From Phalacrocorax aristotelis (taxonomy: Eukaryota; Chordata; Aves; Suliformes; Phalacrocoracidae), in contig NC_134280.1 of NCBI RefSeq assembly GCF_949628215.1, positions 2,614,501 to 2,678,500 of the forward strand: a stretch of DNA of 64,000 nucleotides, read 5' to 3'. Below are positions 33,231 through 47,500 of this stretch, one piece after another; the stretch's first letter is position 1, and each line of letters opens with the position of its first letter. Position numbers and translations under genes: made by a program. Under the pieces are notes generated by a model that worked only from the letters and a program-made list of their open reading frames with translations, ran no database searches and was not told where the DNA came from.

Positions 33231-34078
33231 GTACGTGTATGTGTACGCGCAGTGTGCCTTACAGCTGCTTTGCCCTCGCAAAGGCCTGTCCGTGGCCGCT
33301 GCTCTGTGCAGGCACAGCATGGTGGCAGGACCAGCCCACGGGAGCCAGGAGGGACCATCACCCTCCTGCTGCCTGGCCCCGGCCGACGCTGACCCAGCTA
33401 CTCCACTTCATCCGCCCAGCCTGAGCTCTGTTTTCAACGATTTTCACGCCAGGCTACAATATTTTTTTGTTTGGCTTATTCAACTTACACATGTATTACT
33501 TGGGCTGGTAACATTTATATCTTCTTCCTCTGCACCTCACCCAAACAAGGGCTGATTCAGTCCCTAGGCGATGCGCTGAGGCGGGTACAAACTGAAAATT
33601 CTTCTGGGACACGTATCTGCAGACAAACACACGTGTGTCTAAATATATCCACAGCCCTCCCCACTCCCTGCAGCTTTTCTCTTCCTCAGACACACACGCA
33701 TGCAACTCCTCAGGGTAACAAGACACGTATTTTTAAATGGCAGCATGCAAGAGTGGTGACTGACCAGGGGAAAAAAACCCAACTATTGTTTTAGCCATCA
33801 CTGAATTTGAATATAAAGGTAAGGGCTGCAGAGGCAAACAACAAAAGCAGATTCTGGAAGCCATGGGTGAATTATTGACCTACTATGTTATCCTCATACT
33901 ACACACATTGGCATTTCTTTATGCCTTGGGGACGGGGAGCGAGTCCTGGTGCTCCTGAGGAGCCCCACGTCTTCCCCCCACCATGGCTCTCCCCTGTGGA
34001 TTTACACCAGAGCACGAATGGGGTCTAACTCCAACAGCTAACAGGTTTTTACCACATTATTTCCCCAAATGTGCAAAC

Positions 34079-34120
34079 TTTTTTCCCTTTTTTTTCCCTT
34101 TTTTTTCCCTTTTTTCCTCC
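34079..34120 (+). repeat. T-rich polypyrimidine tandem tract
   Basis: Units of about TTTTTTTTCCC (11 nt) repeat almost four times, giving an all-pyrimidine strand of over 40 nt. Such mirror-like tracts are slippage-prone and can form triplex DNA. Confidence 0.9.
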
Positions 34121-37100
34121 TTCCCACCTCTTCGCAGACAGGCGTGCTGCTGGGGAAAGCCTAGATGCGTGGGAGCCTGGAGCCAGAGGGGTATGTGGGG
34201 AGGGCTACACTATGCATTTTGTGTTTCCAGACACTTCCCCAGCCCTCCAGAGCAGCAATCTCCATGCAACCAGCAATCCCACGTGGTAGATATTTAGTGA
34301 AAGAAGTTATCTGGGTGCTAGCTGTGTCCATGTGGTTTCTTCAAAGCATTTTTGTTGCATGCAGAGCAAAAGAAAGGCGATGTTTATACAACTGGGGAGT
34401 GCAAAGGCTATCATTTTTGTTCGACTTTTCATTTGTAAATGCAATGCTACTGTCCCCGCGTTGCTTCAGGAGGCATTATGAAACCTGGCCCAGAGCCTGC
34501 AGATTTCCGTTTGGCGTTAATAGTCCGTTCCAAGAAAAAGTGGCTAGGAAGAGTTTCCTGACAAACTATGGGAAAATTTCACACCAAGTGCATTGGGAAA
34601 CAGTCGGCTGCAGCTCGGGGCTGCGCTGCCCATCATATTACAACGTCTGAAACAGGACACCGCGACCGACAGCCCCGAATACCGCAGGGCTGAGCCAGCT
34701 GCTGCTGAGGAGAAACAAGAACACAAGGATTTTTTTTTTTCCCATCTATGAGGGCAAGAGCAGCATGGTCCTTGCAAAAGATTCAGGGTCTCCCCCATGG
34801 TCATTGGACCCCTGAAGTCTGAAGGATGCTTAACTGGGAGCGTGATGAATGCTCTAGCTGGCTCCAGGCAGGTTCCCAGGTCCTGGCATAGCTGTTTGGG
34901 ATGACACTGGGGAGTGTTGCTTATTTTTATGTGATATTTCAAGTTATAGTTAAAGCGTTCACCCATGGCTCCGCGCATTTCCGCAATAATTTAATGTGCT
35001 CATTAACATCAGGGTGTTTCTCTGTGTCCTTGTGGGAAAGGCTGTTCCCTGGGCTGTGGAGGGTGGTTGGATGCAGGGCAGCATCGCCCTCTGGTACCCG
35101 AAGAGCCACACAATCAGCCACGTTCCTGGGTAGCTCATTTATTTTTGTTATTTATTATTAATTATATTATTTGGTAGGATTATTCCAAACTGTAGCCCTG
35201 CCAAATACCCTCACACACCATCATCTCTTGATGACAGATGGGTCGGGGATCGTGGTAAGGAACCGCAGCTGTGCCTCGTGCTGCTGCGCTCTCGCAACCA
35301 CCACGCAATTATGGGCTTGAGTGACTCCAAGGCCACCGTCCCCTGTCCCGTAGGAGCATCCCTGCCCTCGCAGGTGCTTCCAGGAGAGCTCTCTTCCGTG
35401 CATAAACCCTGAGGAGGAGCCAAGACGAAGCTGTTTGCTTTGCAGGCTCACTAACAAACAGGAAGAAGTAGCAATGTTCAATGGTAGGTGAGGATGAGAT
35501 TCTTCCAGGGGAAAAAAAGGAAGAAGCTGAGGCGGGTGTACCAGCTCCGCTCAGGTGCTCACGCGGTCGTGGGCACTGCCTGCCCATTAGCATTCCTGCC
35601 ACAGCTTTGGAAACTCGTTTCATTAACCATCTGGGCTTAAGAGAGAAGAAATGGCACTTGAGTATCCACCACCTTTCATTTTCTCTTCCTGGCTCACGTA
35701 ACCATGGCAAAGGAGCCTACACTAGCTTGTGAGGTGGCATAATTCATGCCAACCCCCACCCATTTTCTGATTAAACCTCTCGACACAGAGCAATGTAGTC
35801 TTCACATCTTTCCAGGTCTCACTTTAGCATTGCTGCTGGTAAAACGTCAGGACTTTGTCCCTGAGCAGAGATGGGAATGTGCTTTGCTGCGGTCCATGAA
35901 TGATACCTGCCTCTGCTGCTCCCCCGCTTCCTCGGGCGCCTGGGAGCGGCTCATTGACGGGAGGATGGAGATAGTACGGGAAGCCCACGCAGGCAGCTGT
36001 CAGAAAACAAGCTTACTATAAAAGCAACATATGCTGCAATGAATTACGAAACTTCAAATCACTACAAGGAGCGCTTGAAATATTCCAGAATTTAATTACA
36101 AGACTGTATAAGCTTTAAATGCACAAATGTATAATGCAGGCTTGGGCTGTGACAAGGGAAACGCTTCTGCATGCGCTTGAAGGGGCTGGGAGGGAAAATC
36201 CCTGGAGGGTGCAGCGGGACAATGAGCTGGGATCCACAGAGCTGCGTTGCCCTGTTGCTAGCGGCCGGGATGCCACCATGGATGGGTGCCGTCCTCTGGT
36301 GCTCTGCATCCGGGACTGCTGAGCCAAAGGAAGGCGTGTTTATACCGAGGGCGTGCGCGTACATCTAAATTATCAACGACATATTAACAGCTATGAAGTT
36401 GTTTGGGTTGAACCCTCTCAGAAATGCTTATATGCCTAAAAAAGCGTGCACGTACTTGAGCAACTCACCCATTTTCTATGTCACCTGTCCTGATCTGACA
36501 TGGTGCTCGTCAGACAGACGAGGGCTCATCCCTGACTAAAATAAACTGTTATAATCTACCGCCAAGTTAAATGCCTCATGTATTGTGCCCACAAAAATGA
36601 AGACGCACGCAACATAACAATGTGGTTATTAGCTTAATGGCAGGAAGAGAAAACTTAGAGATGACAATTAAAACACTGCTCTTGCAGAATGTCCTTGAGG
36701 AAGGATGCCTGTGTCCGGGAAACCCATGAAAGCCTCTCACCCGCCAAGGTTTCCTGGCAGGCATCCCACTAGCATCGCAATGGCTGACATGACACGAGAT
36801 GGGGAACCTGGATGGAGATCACACTGATTTGTAGTAGATTATTATTATTTTCCTACTTTAATTAACATTAATGTGTATTTTCCAAGCAAAGAAACAACTC
36901 TTTGGTAAAGACTTTGGTCTGCAAGCTGGGATGTAGGATTGAACTGGAAAACTAATCAGCACAAGCTAGAGCATCCTCCCTGTTTGCAAGAGCCGGGGAT
37001 GGTGCAATACTCCTGCCCATAAACCCACGGAGGGGCCGGGGTGAGCCTGCACAGCAAGCCCAGGGTTTTCAGGATATAGAAGAAAGCGAGAGCCATCGTT

Positions 37101-40100
37101 TGCAGGTTTGACAGAGGGACATTTGCTGGTCTGTACCGACTTCCCGTCAGTCAGCTTTCCCACCACTGCTTCCCTGCCCAGTGCAGGAGCACGGCTGAGA
37201 GGGCACCACGCGCCCACGGGCTGGAAGGTGTAATTTAGCACAGAGTTATCAGCCAGGCACTTAGATGACAGCCGGGTCAGAAATGAAGTTTGCAGTGTAA
37301 ATACGGAGAGGGAGAACGCACACGTCACGCCAGGTAACCCAAACAGTGACTCATACTTTGCAGCTACGCCACACTCGGGATCTTTCTGCAGGAAACGCTT
37401 TCTGGGAAAAGCAACAACAACCACTGTATCTGGCTCATATTAAGGCTGGAGAGAAATCAGGACTACAGCTGGAAAGCCTGCTGAGGGCTTGCCAGGGCTT
37501 TTATCTCTCAATCTGATTTCCAAAGCTCTTGGGCTCCTTTTTGGTGTCAGAAAATTTTAGGAAAAGCTGAGCAGAGATCACAGGCACGTGGCCGCGTCCC
37601 TCCGCATCCTGCCAACACCACAAGCGCTGAACACAAATCCTTCATCTCCAGTTTCCCAACCTGACCTTGACGGCACTGTGTGCCTGAGAAAACACGGTTG
37701 GCAATGAGGTCCCCATTTCAGACACGAGCTAGCACAAACACCGGCCTGGCAAAGGGTGGGGCGGAAACAGGGATTTGGGGCTGTGCACCTTCATGGGGAG
37801 CAGTGGTCATTAGCTGTCTCGGTTCTCAGGGAATAAACAACCCCAGCTTCAACAATCCCAGTGCCCATCAAGGCTTGGAGGCACTCAAAGATCAGCTGTG
37901 GATACCAAAAAAAGGGGACGGAGTGGTAAAGCCTGTCCAACACTTCTGGCCAGAGGCTGGACTCCGGTGCCGGTGGCTGGCAGTGCTCCAAAGCACCAGG
38001 CCCTTGCTAGGGAGGAGGGACTCAGCTAGACTAACAACTGCTTTAATTAAATACGGCAATATCATTAACCCGCTGGAGTTCATCAAATTAGTGTTGCAAA
38101 TGAAAACCGCATTGGCCTCATTTTCATAATGCATTTTCAAGAGGGAAAATAGCATTTTGCTTGTGAAGATGATGTTTGCTTTTCTGATAAAACAAAACCT
38201 CTTCTCATCCCTCTGGAGCTTTGCCTCTGTTCAGTTCTCACCAAAATATTTGCTTTGGCCCTTTCTTGTCTTTAGGATACCTACAGTGAAGGTACTTGAC
38301 ATGACAGGGGATTGCTGCAGGAAAACGGTGACAAAGGAGAAACAGGCGACTTTAAAAAAGGACTTTTAGGAGGAAAAGATGCCAGTAGCCCTCCTTAAGC
38401 GCATAAATAATTTCTGTAGTTCAAAATAAACCAGCATCTGCGCTGGTTGGACTGCTGCCATTTATTTTCTTATCTTTCTTGTTTGCTGAAGGGTGACTCA
38501 GTGCAAAGCTAACAAGGTGCCCACGGGAGCGCTGCTGGGAATGTGCTGATGTCATTGACTGCATCACAGCTGAAGGGCTTGAGGGCTGGGAGGAGGATTC
38601 CCACCTGCCGGAGAGGAAGGAAAAGGAGTGATAGGGATCCCTCTGCTAGCGCCCTGGCTCTTAGCCCGGGCCACTTTCCTTGCTTATGTTGCACTTGGGG
38701 AAGAGTCTCTTAAATAAATAGAAGTGTTGCTTCATACGTGAGGGCTGGTGTCCCGCTGGCACAGGAGGAAAGTCCCTCTCCCCAGCGCTCATCACTGCAT
38801 CTTGGTGTCGACTGAAAGCTTGGACTTTCCTAGTGAAACCAAACGCTTCCCATCCATGGCTGGTCCCTGAGCCCTTGGGCTTGTATGTCCCGCAAGCAGC
38901 ATGGGGGGCTGCGGTGTACCCCAGGCTCTCAGTGCTCCTTGCTGGCAACCTGGGGGTTTCTGTCTTCCCCATGAAATGCTTGGGCGGGCTTATACCCACC
39001 AGAGTTTGAGATGCTGGGAGCTGCTCAACTTTGTTTCCACACCCCTGTTAGTCACCCCTCTCATCCCCTCTTGAAAATTCAAGATCACTTTGCAAAGCTG
39101 AGTAAGATTAAGGAGTCCAGGGAGCATGAGTCCCTTTAGGTCGAATGGTCTCCAGAGCACAGTGGTGCCCAGGAGGTGCTCCTCCGTTTTTGGGGCATCA
39201 CTAATACCTGTGCCTGAGCTTCTCCTGTGAAGGAATCCAGAGGAGCTGACAAATTAACCCGGCTCCATCAGCAGATCCCGGAGGCAGCACAGGACATGCA
39301 CGCTCCCCCGGGAAGGGACGGGCAGTACGGGAGGGCTCCCGTCGGCCCAGCTGGCCCCACGCTGCCAGGGCAGGGAGGGCGCTTGGCCTTAACCCCAGGA
39401 ATGTAGCAACCCCACGCCATCGCAAACACTTTGAACAGGGTTTCACAACAAGCAAAGCCGATTTCTTCACCTATGGCCCTGCTGAGCATGAATGCACTCA
39501 ACTACGGGGTGGGGGCAGCCCCACCGTCTCCTGACGGCTGTTATCGCCCCGTGCAGCCCCCTCGCATCTGCTCGGACGTAGGCACGAGTAGGATTTAGCA
39601 CAAGAAAACCCTCCCCTGGTTTTTCCATAATTGCAGTATTACTTGATGCCAAGAGGCTTCTTCATCAGGAGCCGGCGCTGTGTTGCTCAAAAGCCCTGGC
39701 ACAGGAGGGAGTGACCTGGTGCTGCCCTTTGACAGACTGTGCTCCTGACCCAGCCTCTGGGTCTGCTGGCACTGCCACCCTGGGGGGACAGCCCCGGTGT
39801 TGGTCTGGGAGCTGGCACCCCCATAAGGTGCAGTTCCTCGCTCTCCATGGCAGCCAGGCATCGATGCCCCCATAATTAACACAACCAATAAATCCTCCAT
39901 CGAGGAAAGAGGGAATTCTCCGGGCTTGGTTCAGTGCGGCTTTCAATCTGCCAGGGATGAGAGCCGGCTTGTCTGGAGTAATTGCAAACTCCAGGTGTGG
40001 TTAAACCAGCACTGGGGAAAGCATGCCAGTGTGGGGAATGGCATCTCCCTCCTCGCCCAAGCCCAGGGGACCAGCTGGGCTCGCTGGTACGTTAGCTCGA

Positions 40101-43100
40101 CCCTGTGGTGGGTGCAAATCTTGCCCTTTCCGAGCTGCCATCCTTTCTGTAAAAGCATCCGGGTGTGCACCCGGTTTTCCTGGAGCTCTGGGGGTTTGCA
40201 CCCTCTGGCCCAGGCTTTGCTCCCTGGGTGCTCCCGGCTAAAAAGGTCTGCTCCCCGGTGCCAGCGGTCAGCTCGCTTGGGTTTAGCATCTCCTGGTCTT
40301 GGGGACAAACAGCAAACCACTGCCTGGACAGGCCATGGTGCATCAGGTTCCCCAGGGTGGTCATCACTCCTGTTGGGCTTGGCGTGGCTTTGCACGCTCC
40401 TATGTGCCATCCAGCCAAAGAGCTTCTAAATATTCCTGTTATTGACTGATGATTAACTCCAAGGACGCTTGACAAAGACCCATCTTCCCTCCAACACAAC
40501 CTGCCTGGCCGCAGCCTCCACCTAAGGGCAAAAAGCCGCCCGCTTTTTTCATCTGTCTCTGGCTCATCAGGGCCAGGCCCCTGGGCTGAAGACCTTTTGA
40601 TCATCGCCTTTAAGCTTTTCAGGGTCGAAGCATGGTTCCTCGAGGTGCTTCTGACATTTCGGACCAACACGGTTGGGTTGAACCCACCAGGCAGCGGGAG
40701 GGCAGCGGGGCTGGGGGCAGTGTGGGCTCCTGCCAGCAGCACCCAGGGACCTGGCAGGGAGGCAGCAGAGGCACCCACCACATTCACTAGCAAAACCCCA
40801 GGCTCCCAGGAGGCACCAGAGCTCTTGCAGAGGCCGTGGCAACCAGTTCGCCCTCCCGGTGCCCTTTCGAGCCTGGGAGTTACTACGAGCCTCAGATAAG
40901 GAAAGAGGCATGGAGACAGGAACTGGCTTGCCCCAGGTCCTGCTGGAAAACTGGCAGGAGAACCAGGAACAGAGTAAGTCTCTTTTGTACTTGGAACAGA
41001 AGATTCCAGAAACCTTAGAATTTACCCATTTGAATGCCTAAAATTAGCTTTTAATTATTGTCAGCGCATCGCCCTCTCTGTCATGCACATTTTGGTAGGA
41101 GAAAACCGTTGCAGGACCATCCTTCTCATTCCCCATGGAATATATCTCCAAAGCTCAACTCCAAATTCCCCTCTTTTTTTGAGAAGATTCACTGTGCATC
41201 CCCTGCTGATTTTCACAGGGATGACATTGCAGAGCAGTGCTGTGACTCTGGCCCCAAGCACCCCAGCAGGGATGCTGACCCCACACGGACATCCCATTCC
41301 CACCAGGAATATCCCCTCAAACTCCCACACCGCGGCATGAACAGGCTCGTCTGCTGGATAATCCTCTCTCCCCATCATTATTTATTAGGCAGGAGGTCAG
41401 AAGAGATTTCTGTGCCAGATGTCCCCCCAGACCCATGAAAACTATGGGCTGCTCCAATTAATTTGGAAAATACAGCGGGAGAAAAACTATCTAAGCGTCA
41501 AGGGAGCCAGACCTGGCTTCTGCATGTATCTTTCTTTATGAGAGGTTATTATATACTTATAATTAATTGCTGGCTCATGGCAGAAAAGGTTTGACTTGCA
41601 CAGACAAGTCGGAGGGAGGGAGGAAGACCTGGGATGGGAAGCAGATACGTGGGAGGGCGCAGCATTCTTTTCCCACGTTGAGGAGCAGCAGGACGTGTAA
41701 ATTCAGCTCTGGAATTTTGCTCCTTACCTTTTATGGTGAAAAAAATGAGGCTTTCCTTTGACTTTGCAAATACATGTTCCAGCTGAAATCCAACCTGCGC
41801 GTTAATACCCAGCCGAGCGTGTGCAGCCACTCACCTGGATGTGCTGAGCACGGGCTTATGCAAAAGGGGAAAGCACAGCTCTAGGCTCCTAAAGGCTCCC
41901 AGACTGCTCCATGCAGGCTGATGTAATGGTTTTATCTGAGGACAAGAGTTGGTTCTTATTGCTCAGTCTTGCCTTCAGTATGAAATAACTAAGTTAAGTA
42001 ATTAATTTTTAATGTATCCAATATAGGCAGGGAGAGTTTTGAAGTGATTTACGCTGCCTCCCGCTGCTGCTGCCAGTCTGCTCCTGGGCCTGGAGAGGCA
42101 AAGGGGAGTCTTGCAGCGATGCCCGAGCCCCGCACGCAGCCCCGCTCCCCCAGCGACTCCCTGCCGCCGCCTGCGCTCCCCTGCTCGGAGCGCAGAGCAA
42201 CGCAGGCAGACCCAGCGACAATTCCCAGAGGCGCCGAAAGCCCCGGACTCCTCGTCTTGCCAGCGTGGAGTCCCACACACTGCTTTGCGGGATTTGGAGG
42301 TGAAGGGACGGAGCAGCAGCATCCTGCGGGTTCCCTCCAACCCTTCCCGTACAATACACCAAGCTGCAAATAAAGCGAAGGTGCTCCAGAAGTCCTTGCT
42401 TTCTGTAACCTTCCTATAAAACTAATTTTATTTAGTAAACAGCAGCGTAGGAAAAAGAGATTTAAAATTTTGAATCATTCATTTGCAAACACCCAACTAC
42501 AAAACGCGTTAGAAGACCAGTTAGTCTTTTCTGAGTCATTTAATTAGAGCAACTAACTTTCCCTGTCTATGGAAATCTCAGGGCAGAAAGTGTGTGAAAC
42601 CTGCTGCAACCAACACTTGCCTAATTAGCCTCGCATTTGCCTCTCTCTGAAGGGAGTCAAAGCGTGTGCAGCCCTCAGATGTCCACACTTTTTCAACCTA
42701 ACCTTGTTTAGGAGCTGCCGAGGTGGGACAGGATCTCGCAGTAGCAGCCGTGGGACCCCCAGCCCGTTGCCCACCACCATCCATCCATCTGTGCTGGGGC
42801 TCTCTGAGCTCCAGGCCCTGGAAATGCCACAGAGCGAGCTCAGGCGTCAGGGCTGGGCCTGTCGCATCCCTCCACGCAGCGCAGAAAGAAAGCAAAGAAA
42901 TGAAGCAAAACTCTGCATTTCATCTTCCCGGTTGCAGGCAGCATGAATGAAAATCAAGGCCAGGGTCACCATGACCCAGAAACATCCTGTTTGACCCAGG
43001 GGCTTGATTTCAATCTCATTTTTGCATTGCAGCTCCGGTCCGCAGCCTCACCCAAGCAGCCCTGGAGAGCGACTCCTCCTGAAGCAGCAATCCCTTGGTG

Positions 43101-44479
43101 CCGACAGCTCCATGCACGAGCTGCCTCCAAAAAGAATGGTTTTTAGTTAATTAGAAATTTGGGGGCAAGGATTTGCACCAGCAACTTTTGCTTGTTCAGT
43201 GACCAGGTAGGAGGAAGCGTAATAAGGTTGAACTCTTGCTCTTCTTATTTTGGGCCAGAGATTTAGATGCCCCGTTCCCATGGATGCCCTTGCACCTCCC
43301 GGATCCCCATGCATCACTGCAAAATCTGCGCTCACCGCAGCTTCTCGCAGAGGATTTCTTCTCTCTGCTACTTGTTTTACAGAATCCCTGGGCTCTGTGC
43401 ATGCAAACCCCACTACTTGCAGGTTGTCACTGCTCGGGGCAAGCTGGCGGGTGGTTTGCCCACGTGGGTGCCCGTGGCTGTCCTGCCAAACCCTACTGCT
43501 TTCCCCCCAAAAAAAATTCCTGAGGTTTTTCTGCAGATCAGAGCCAGATTAATCACAGCCTGGCACTGCTTGCCCATAAAGCTATAGCTATCAGCTTCAT
43601 AAGCCTAATAAGCGGAGAAATTCAGCACAGAACTCGGCCCTGCCACTTTATGGTGGGAAAGGGCATGCCTATGGGACAGAAAATAACAATAAAAATCAAT
43701 GCCGAAGCATGTTAAGAGTTTCAAATGGCACCGAAAAAATGTTTGCTATGTTTCCGAGGGTCTGTGCTGCTGCCCCGGACGCTGCTGTTACTCATTCACA
43801 TGGGCAAGAATTACAAGTATGTCTGTGCAGCCAGGAAAGCTTTGGTTCACCGAATATTTGAGGCTTGGTGTGGTATGAAGGGGTGGGGAGCACGGCTCCA
43901 GCCGGCAGCAGCTCGAGGAGAGGAGAAACAGTTTTAACTTCCTCGGGACAATTAAACTGCCTTGGTGGTACTGTGGCCAAAAAAGAATGCATTTATTGTT
44001 TGCCGAGTTCTTTCTGTTCTTCAGCAATAATTTAAAGCCTCTTTGCCTTCAGGGAAGCCCTGTGAAGTGCAGCGTTCGCAGGAATGGGTAAGGACACGCA
44101 GTACTGACCTAATCCCCCTCGCTCTGCCCTGGAAGCTGTTCCCAGCTTCTGCCTTTGACCCCCAGCACCCGCTGGGATAGGCCAGAGCTGGGTGAGAACT
44201 GGGGATTACACAAGTTCACTTGCTTTTTCCACCCCAAAATGGGACTAATGAAAAAGGGTTAAAAAATTCCCTCTGAAACGAAATCCATCCTTTGACTAAA
44301 GTCAGAATGTTCAGGTTTACACATTTCTTACGTATTTCCAAAAACTACATTAAAAGAAAGCCTTGGAATTTAATGTCTCATTAAAAAAAGGTTAAATCAG
44401 AATGGTGCAACTAGAGAGCTTCGTATCAGGAAGTTTTTAATACCAAATTTCACTGAAATTGAAGCAGTTCTGCAAAACA

Positions 44480-44556
44480 TTTTGCCTTCAGCCCATCAAT
44501 ATTTCTGATGGAAAACCATCCTGTCAGAAAATTTTTATCCAGCTCTAGGCTAGAAT
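44480..44556. repeat. possible ancient interspersed repeat with short inverted repeat
   Basis: TTTCTGA and TCAGAAA face each other around a short spacer, followed by AAAATTTTTATCCAGCTCTA. I associate this kind of string with old amniote repeats, but cannot name a family from sight. Confidence 0.25.
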
Positions 44557-47500
44557 TTAATATGAAACAGTTTTGCTGTCTCCCCAGCAACTGGGACTGC
44601 TGATCCCTCTATAACGCAGTTCCGTAATTAACCTCCAGGAACTGAAAATGAAATCTTTTTGTCTGCAGGGTATTCTCAAACTCCGGCTAGAAATCATTGC
44701 ACTCTGAGCCAAAGCAGAATAAATTCAATAGGATTTTCTCCACAAATTTCAATGGATCTTCAGAGCAGCCCAGTTCAGATGAGAGTTCAGGTCCAGATCA
44801 ATTTAATACGACTCTGGATGTTTCTTCAGATTTGGATGGGGCTTTGAAAAAAACAAATCTCAGAACAATTCTTCCTTTTTGTTGAAATCGAATCCTATAT
44901 TGTCATCCAGATTAAGGACTCATCCTCTTTGATGTCTGCACTCCGTAAGATGTTTGTGCTGATTCAGTACGAGTGAGGAACGCACAACAGCATTAGGAAT
45001 TTAGACAAAATACCGAAGTTAAAGCTGTGGGCTCTGAATGCTGATTTTTGGCTTCTCAGGCGCGTTCTTGCTCACTGAAGGCTGTTCCCTATACCATCCT
45101 ACAGCAGGAAACATCCTTGAGCTGCACGTGATTTCACGGATGGCAGAACGCTCCCGACGTGCAATTTGTTCTTACTGCGAGCGCTAACAAATCATACATA
45201 ATGTAACAGCAAAGCAGCTAACGTCGGATTTGCATGAGATACTTTTACTGTGTTTATCCAGGAGTTTTCCTGGTTTAGATGTATTTACCCAAGAGGAATA
45301 AGTTCTGCTTCAGGGAATTTTCGATTTGAGGCAACTCCCCAGCTGGTGGGATGAGAAGGTCAAGCAGCCAGGAGCTATACCAGGAGTGAATCTGAACCCT
45401 CCGGCTCCCTCCCCTTGCAAGAATTGGGCCCAGATTCCGTTTCTCTGGGTCCTAATAGATGTATTTTCCTATTCTCAAAACATCCATCTTTTCCGGGGGC
45501 GGAATTAAGACATATGTGTGAATAATCCACATAATTTTCGCAGCTTCTATAGAGCCTCCTTAGCTGGGCGGTGTGTTGGGAAGACAGCAAAGGTGGGAAA
45601 AGGGGCATCACCTCCTGCACATCCTCATTTCACTGGTGCTACTGTAGGCACCACGTGCGTGCCAGGAGAAGCCATTTAACCCTTCTGTAAACGGGAGAGA
45701 ACAACACACCCGCCATCCCGCTGGTGCCAGGTGAATAAATGCCTTAAAACAGCCGCTGTGGATAGGGCCCGGGAGCAGACGTGCTGCGGAGCTGCAGGCG
45801 CCGCAGAACTGCGCACCGGGCTTGCATGCGAGACAGGATTCCCGCTTGCACGTGGATAATTGCAGGACAGTCAGTATTGGAAAATACCTTGCCCTCTGTC
45901 TCAAAATCCTCCCTAAATTATTAAGGGATTTAAAAATTATTTTAGCGTCATTATGCTTTGTTAAAGCATTGCCCTCAGCTCCTGAAACTTGGAATAGCTT
46001 AGCTTTATTGCCCAGCCCATCTTAGCGCCCCACAAACTGTCAGACAAGAGAGGGAGAGTCACTCACTGACGTCCTGAACTAATTTTACAAATTTACGTAA
46101 TTCCTTCTTGGCAGTGTAGTTACAGCCAGATTTCGAAATGCCAAAATACAGATTAAGAGTACCAAGCTTCATTTTGTTTTCAGTTCACAGGTAATTAGCA
46201 GTTATTTTCACAATTGCCATTGTTCCCGCCTGTTTTTATACCTCCATCACGCAACAGGAGATGCTCATTCTCATCCCACCATCAGTCAATTTTAAACCCT
46301 CATTGGAACAGAAGAAAATTCGGGTTTGGTTTTGGCAGCCAAAGCTCTGGTCCCTCCACCTAAGCTGCGCGTGGCAGTCAAGCTCCTTGAACCCTGTTTT
46401 TCCCAAAGTGAGAATTTTTTATTCCCTGCGCAGACAATGTGGGGCAGATTTTAAGCCCTAACCCCTCACAGCTGCACACGAAAGTAGCAGGGGCTCTGTT
46501 TTAAACATCCATGGTGCCACATAATGATAAGTATTGGGAACGAACCGAGGCTCAACCAGAATTAGCGGGTACTTGTGACATTGCCGCTTCTCGTCTGTCA
46601 AACAGGCCTCCTCAGATTGTGTCATCTCACAAGGCAGCGGCGAAAAATCATTTCTTTTCATCTGTTATGAACTCAGATACGACACTGGTAAGTCCTATAG
46701 AAGAGATAACAAATAGGTACGTGTTCAGAAGAAGGTTTTGAATAGGGTCCCTAAATGAGGCAGGGATTACACGCTGGCCTGTGAGAAGTACAGATGTTTC
46801 TGAATAGCTGCTCGTTAAGGTGACAATATCGCTCTGTGGGCTGAATAGCTTCTCAGGAAAAAATAATACGTGAACATGAAATTAATGACTATCACCGCAC
46901 ACTCACAAGGGAGCCCACGTTTCCGACACACAGGAAATACACATTTCCTAATACACGAGTGTTTGACCTTAAACCTTAACAATGTTCTTTTAATGTACGT
47001 CCCATTTAGCTGCGCACATGGAAAGGAGGAGAGGATGGGATGCGTAAGGTTCATGTTTTATGTATAGTGTTTAATACTTTCCACAGATGCTTTGGTAGTT
47101 GCCATTGCAGGGAGAGGTATTCTGATGGCAATTTTAGATTTAAATCAGCAAGCAGTCATTCTGATCCTAAAAGCACTTGTTCTCGGCTGTTTTATTATAG
47201 TTATAGAAAGCGTTCAGGCAGATTACTTGTGAGAGGAGAAAAATGTGTTTTGATAGTCCCATAAAATCTTACACTAGATCAGTAGTCATTACCACAGATA
47301 ATACTAGATTGTGTATATGTTATTAATGTACGCATAATGATTTCTTGGATGGAAAGTGGAGAAACTGAGAAAGTCTAGAAAGGAATCAGGTCTGAAGAAA
47401 AATGGGGAATTTGAACTAAGTGAAGCAAGAAACTCTGCCTTATAAATCAAAACCCAGACCGCGTGTGAAAAATACCCATGGAAATGTTAAACACCCCCCC

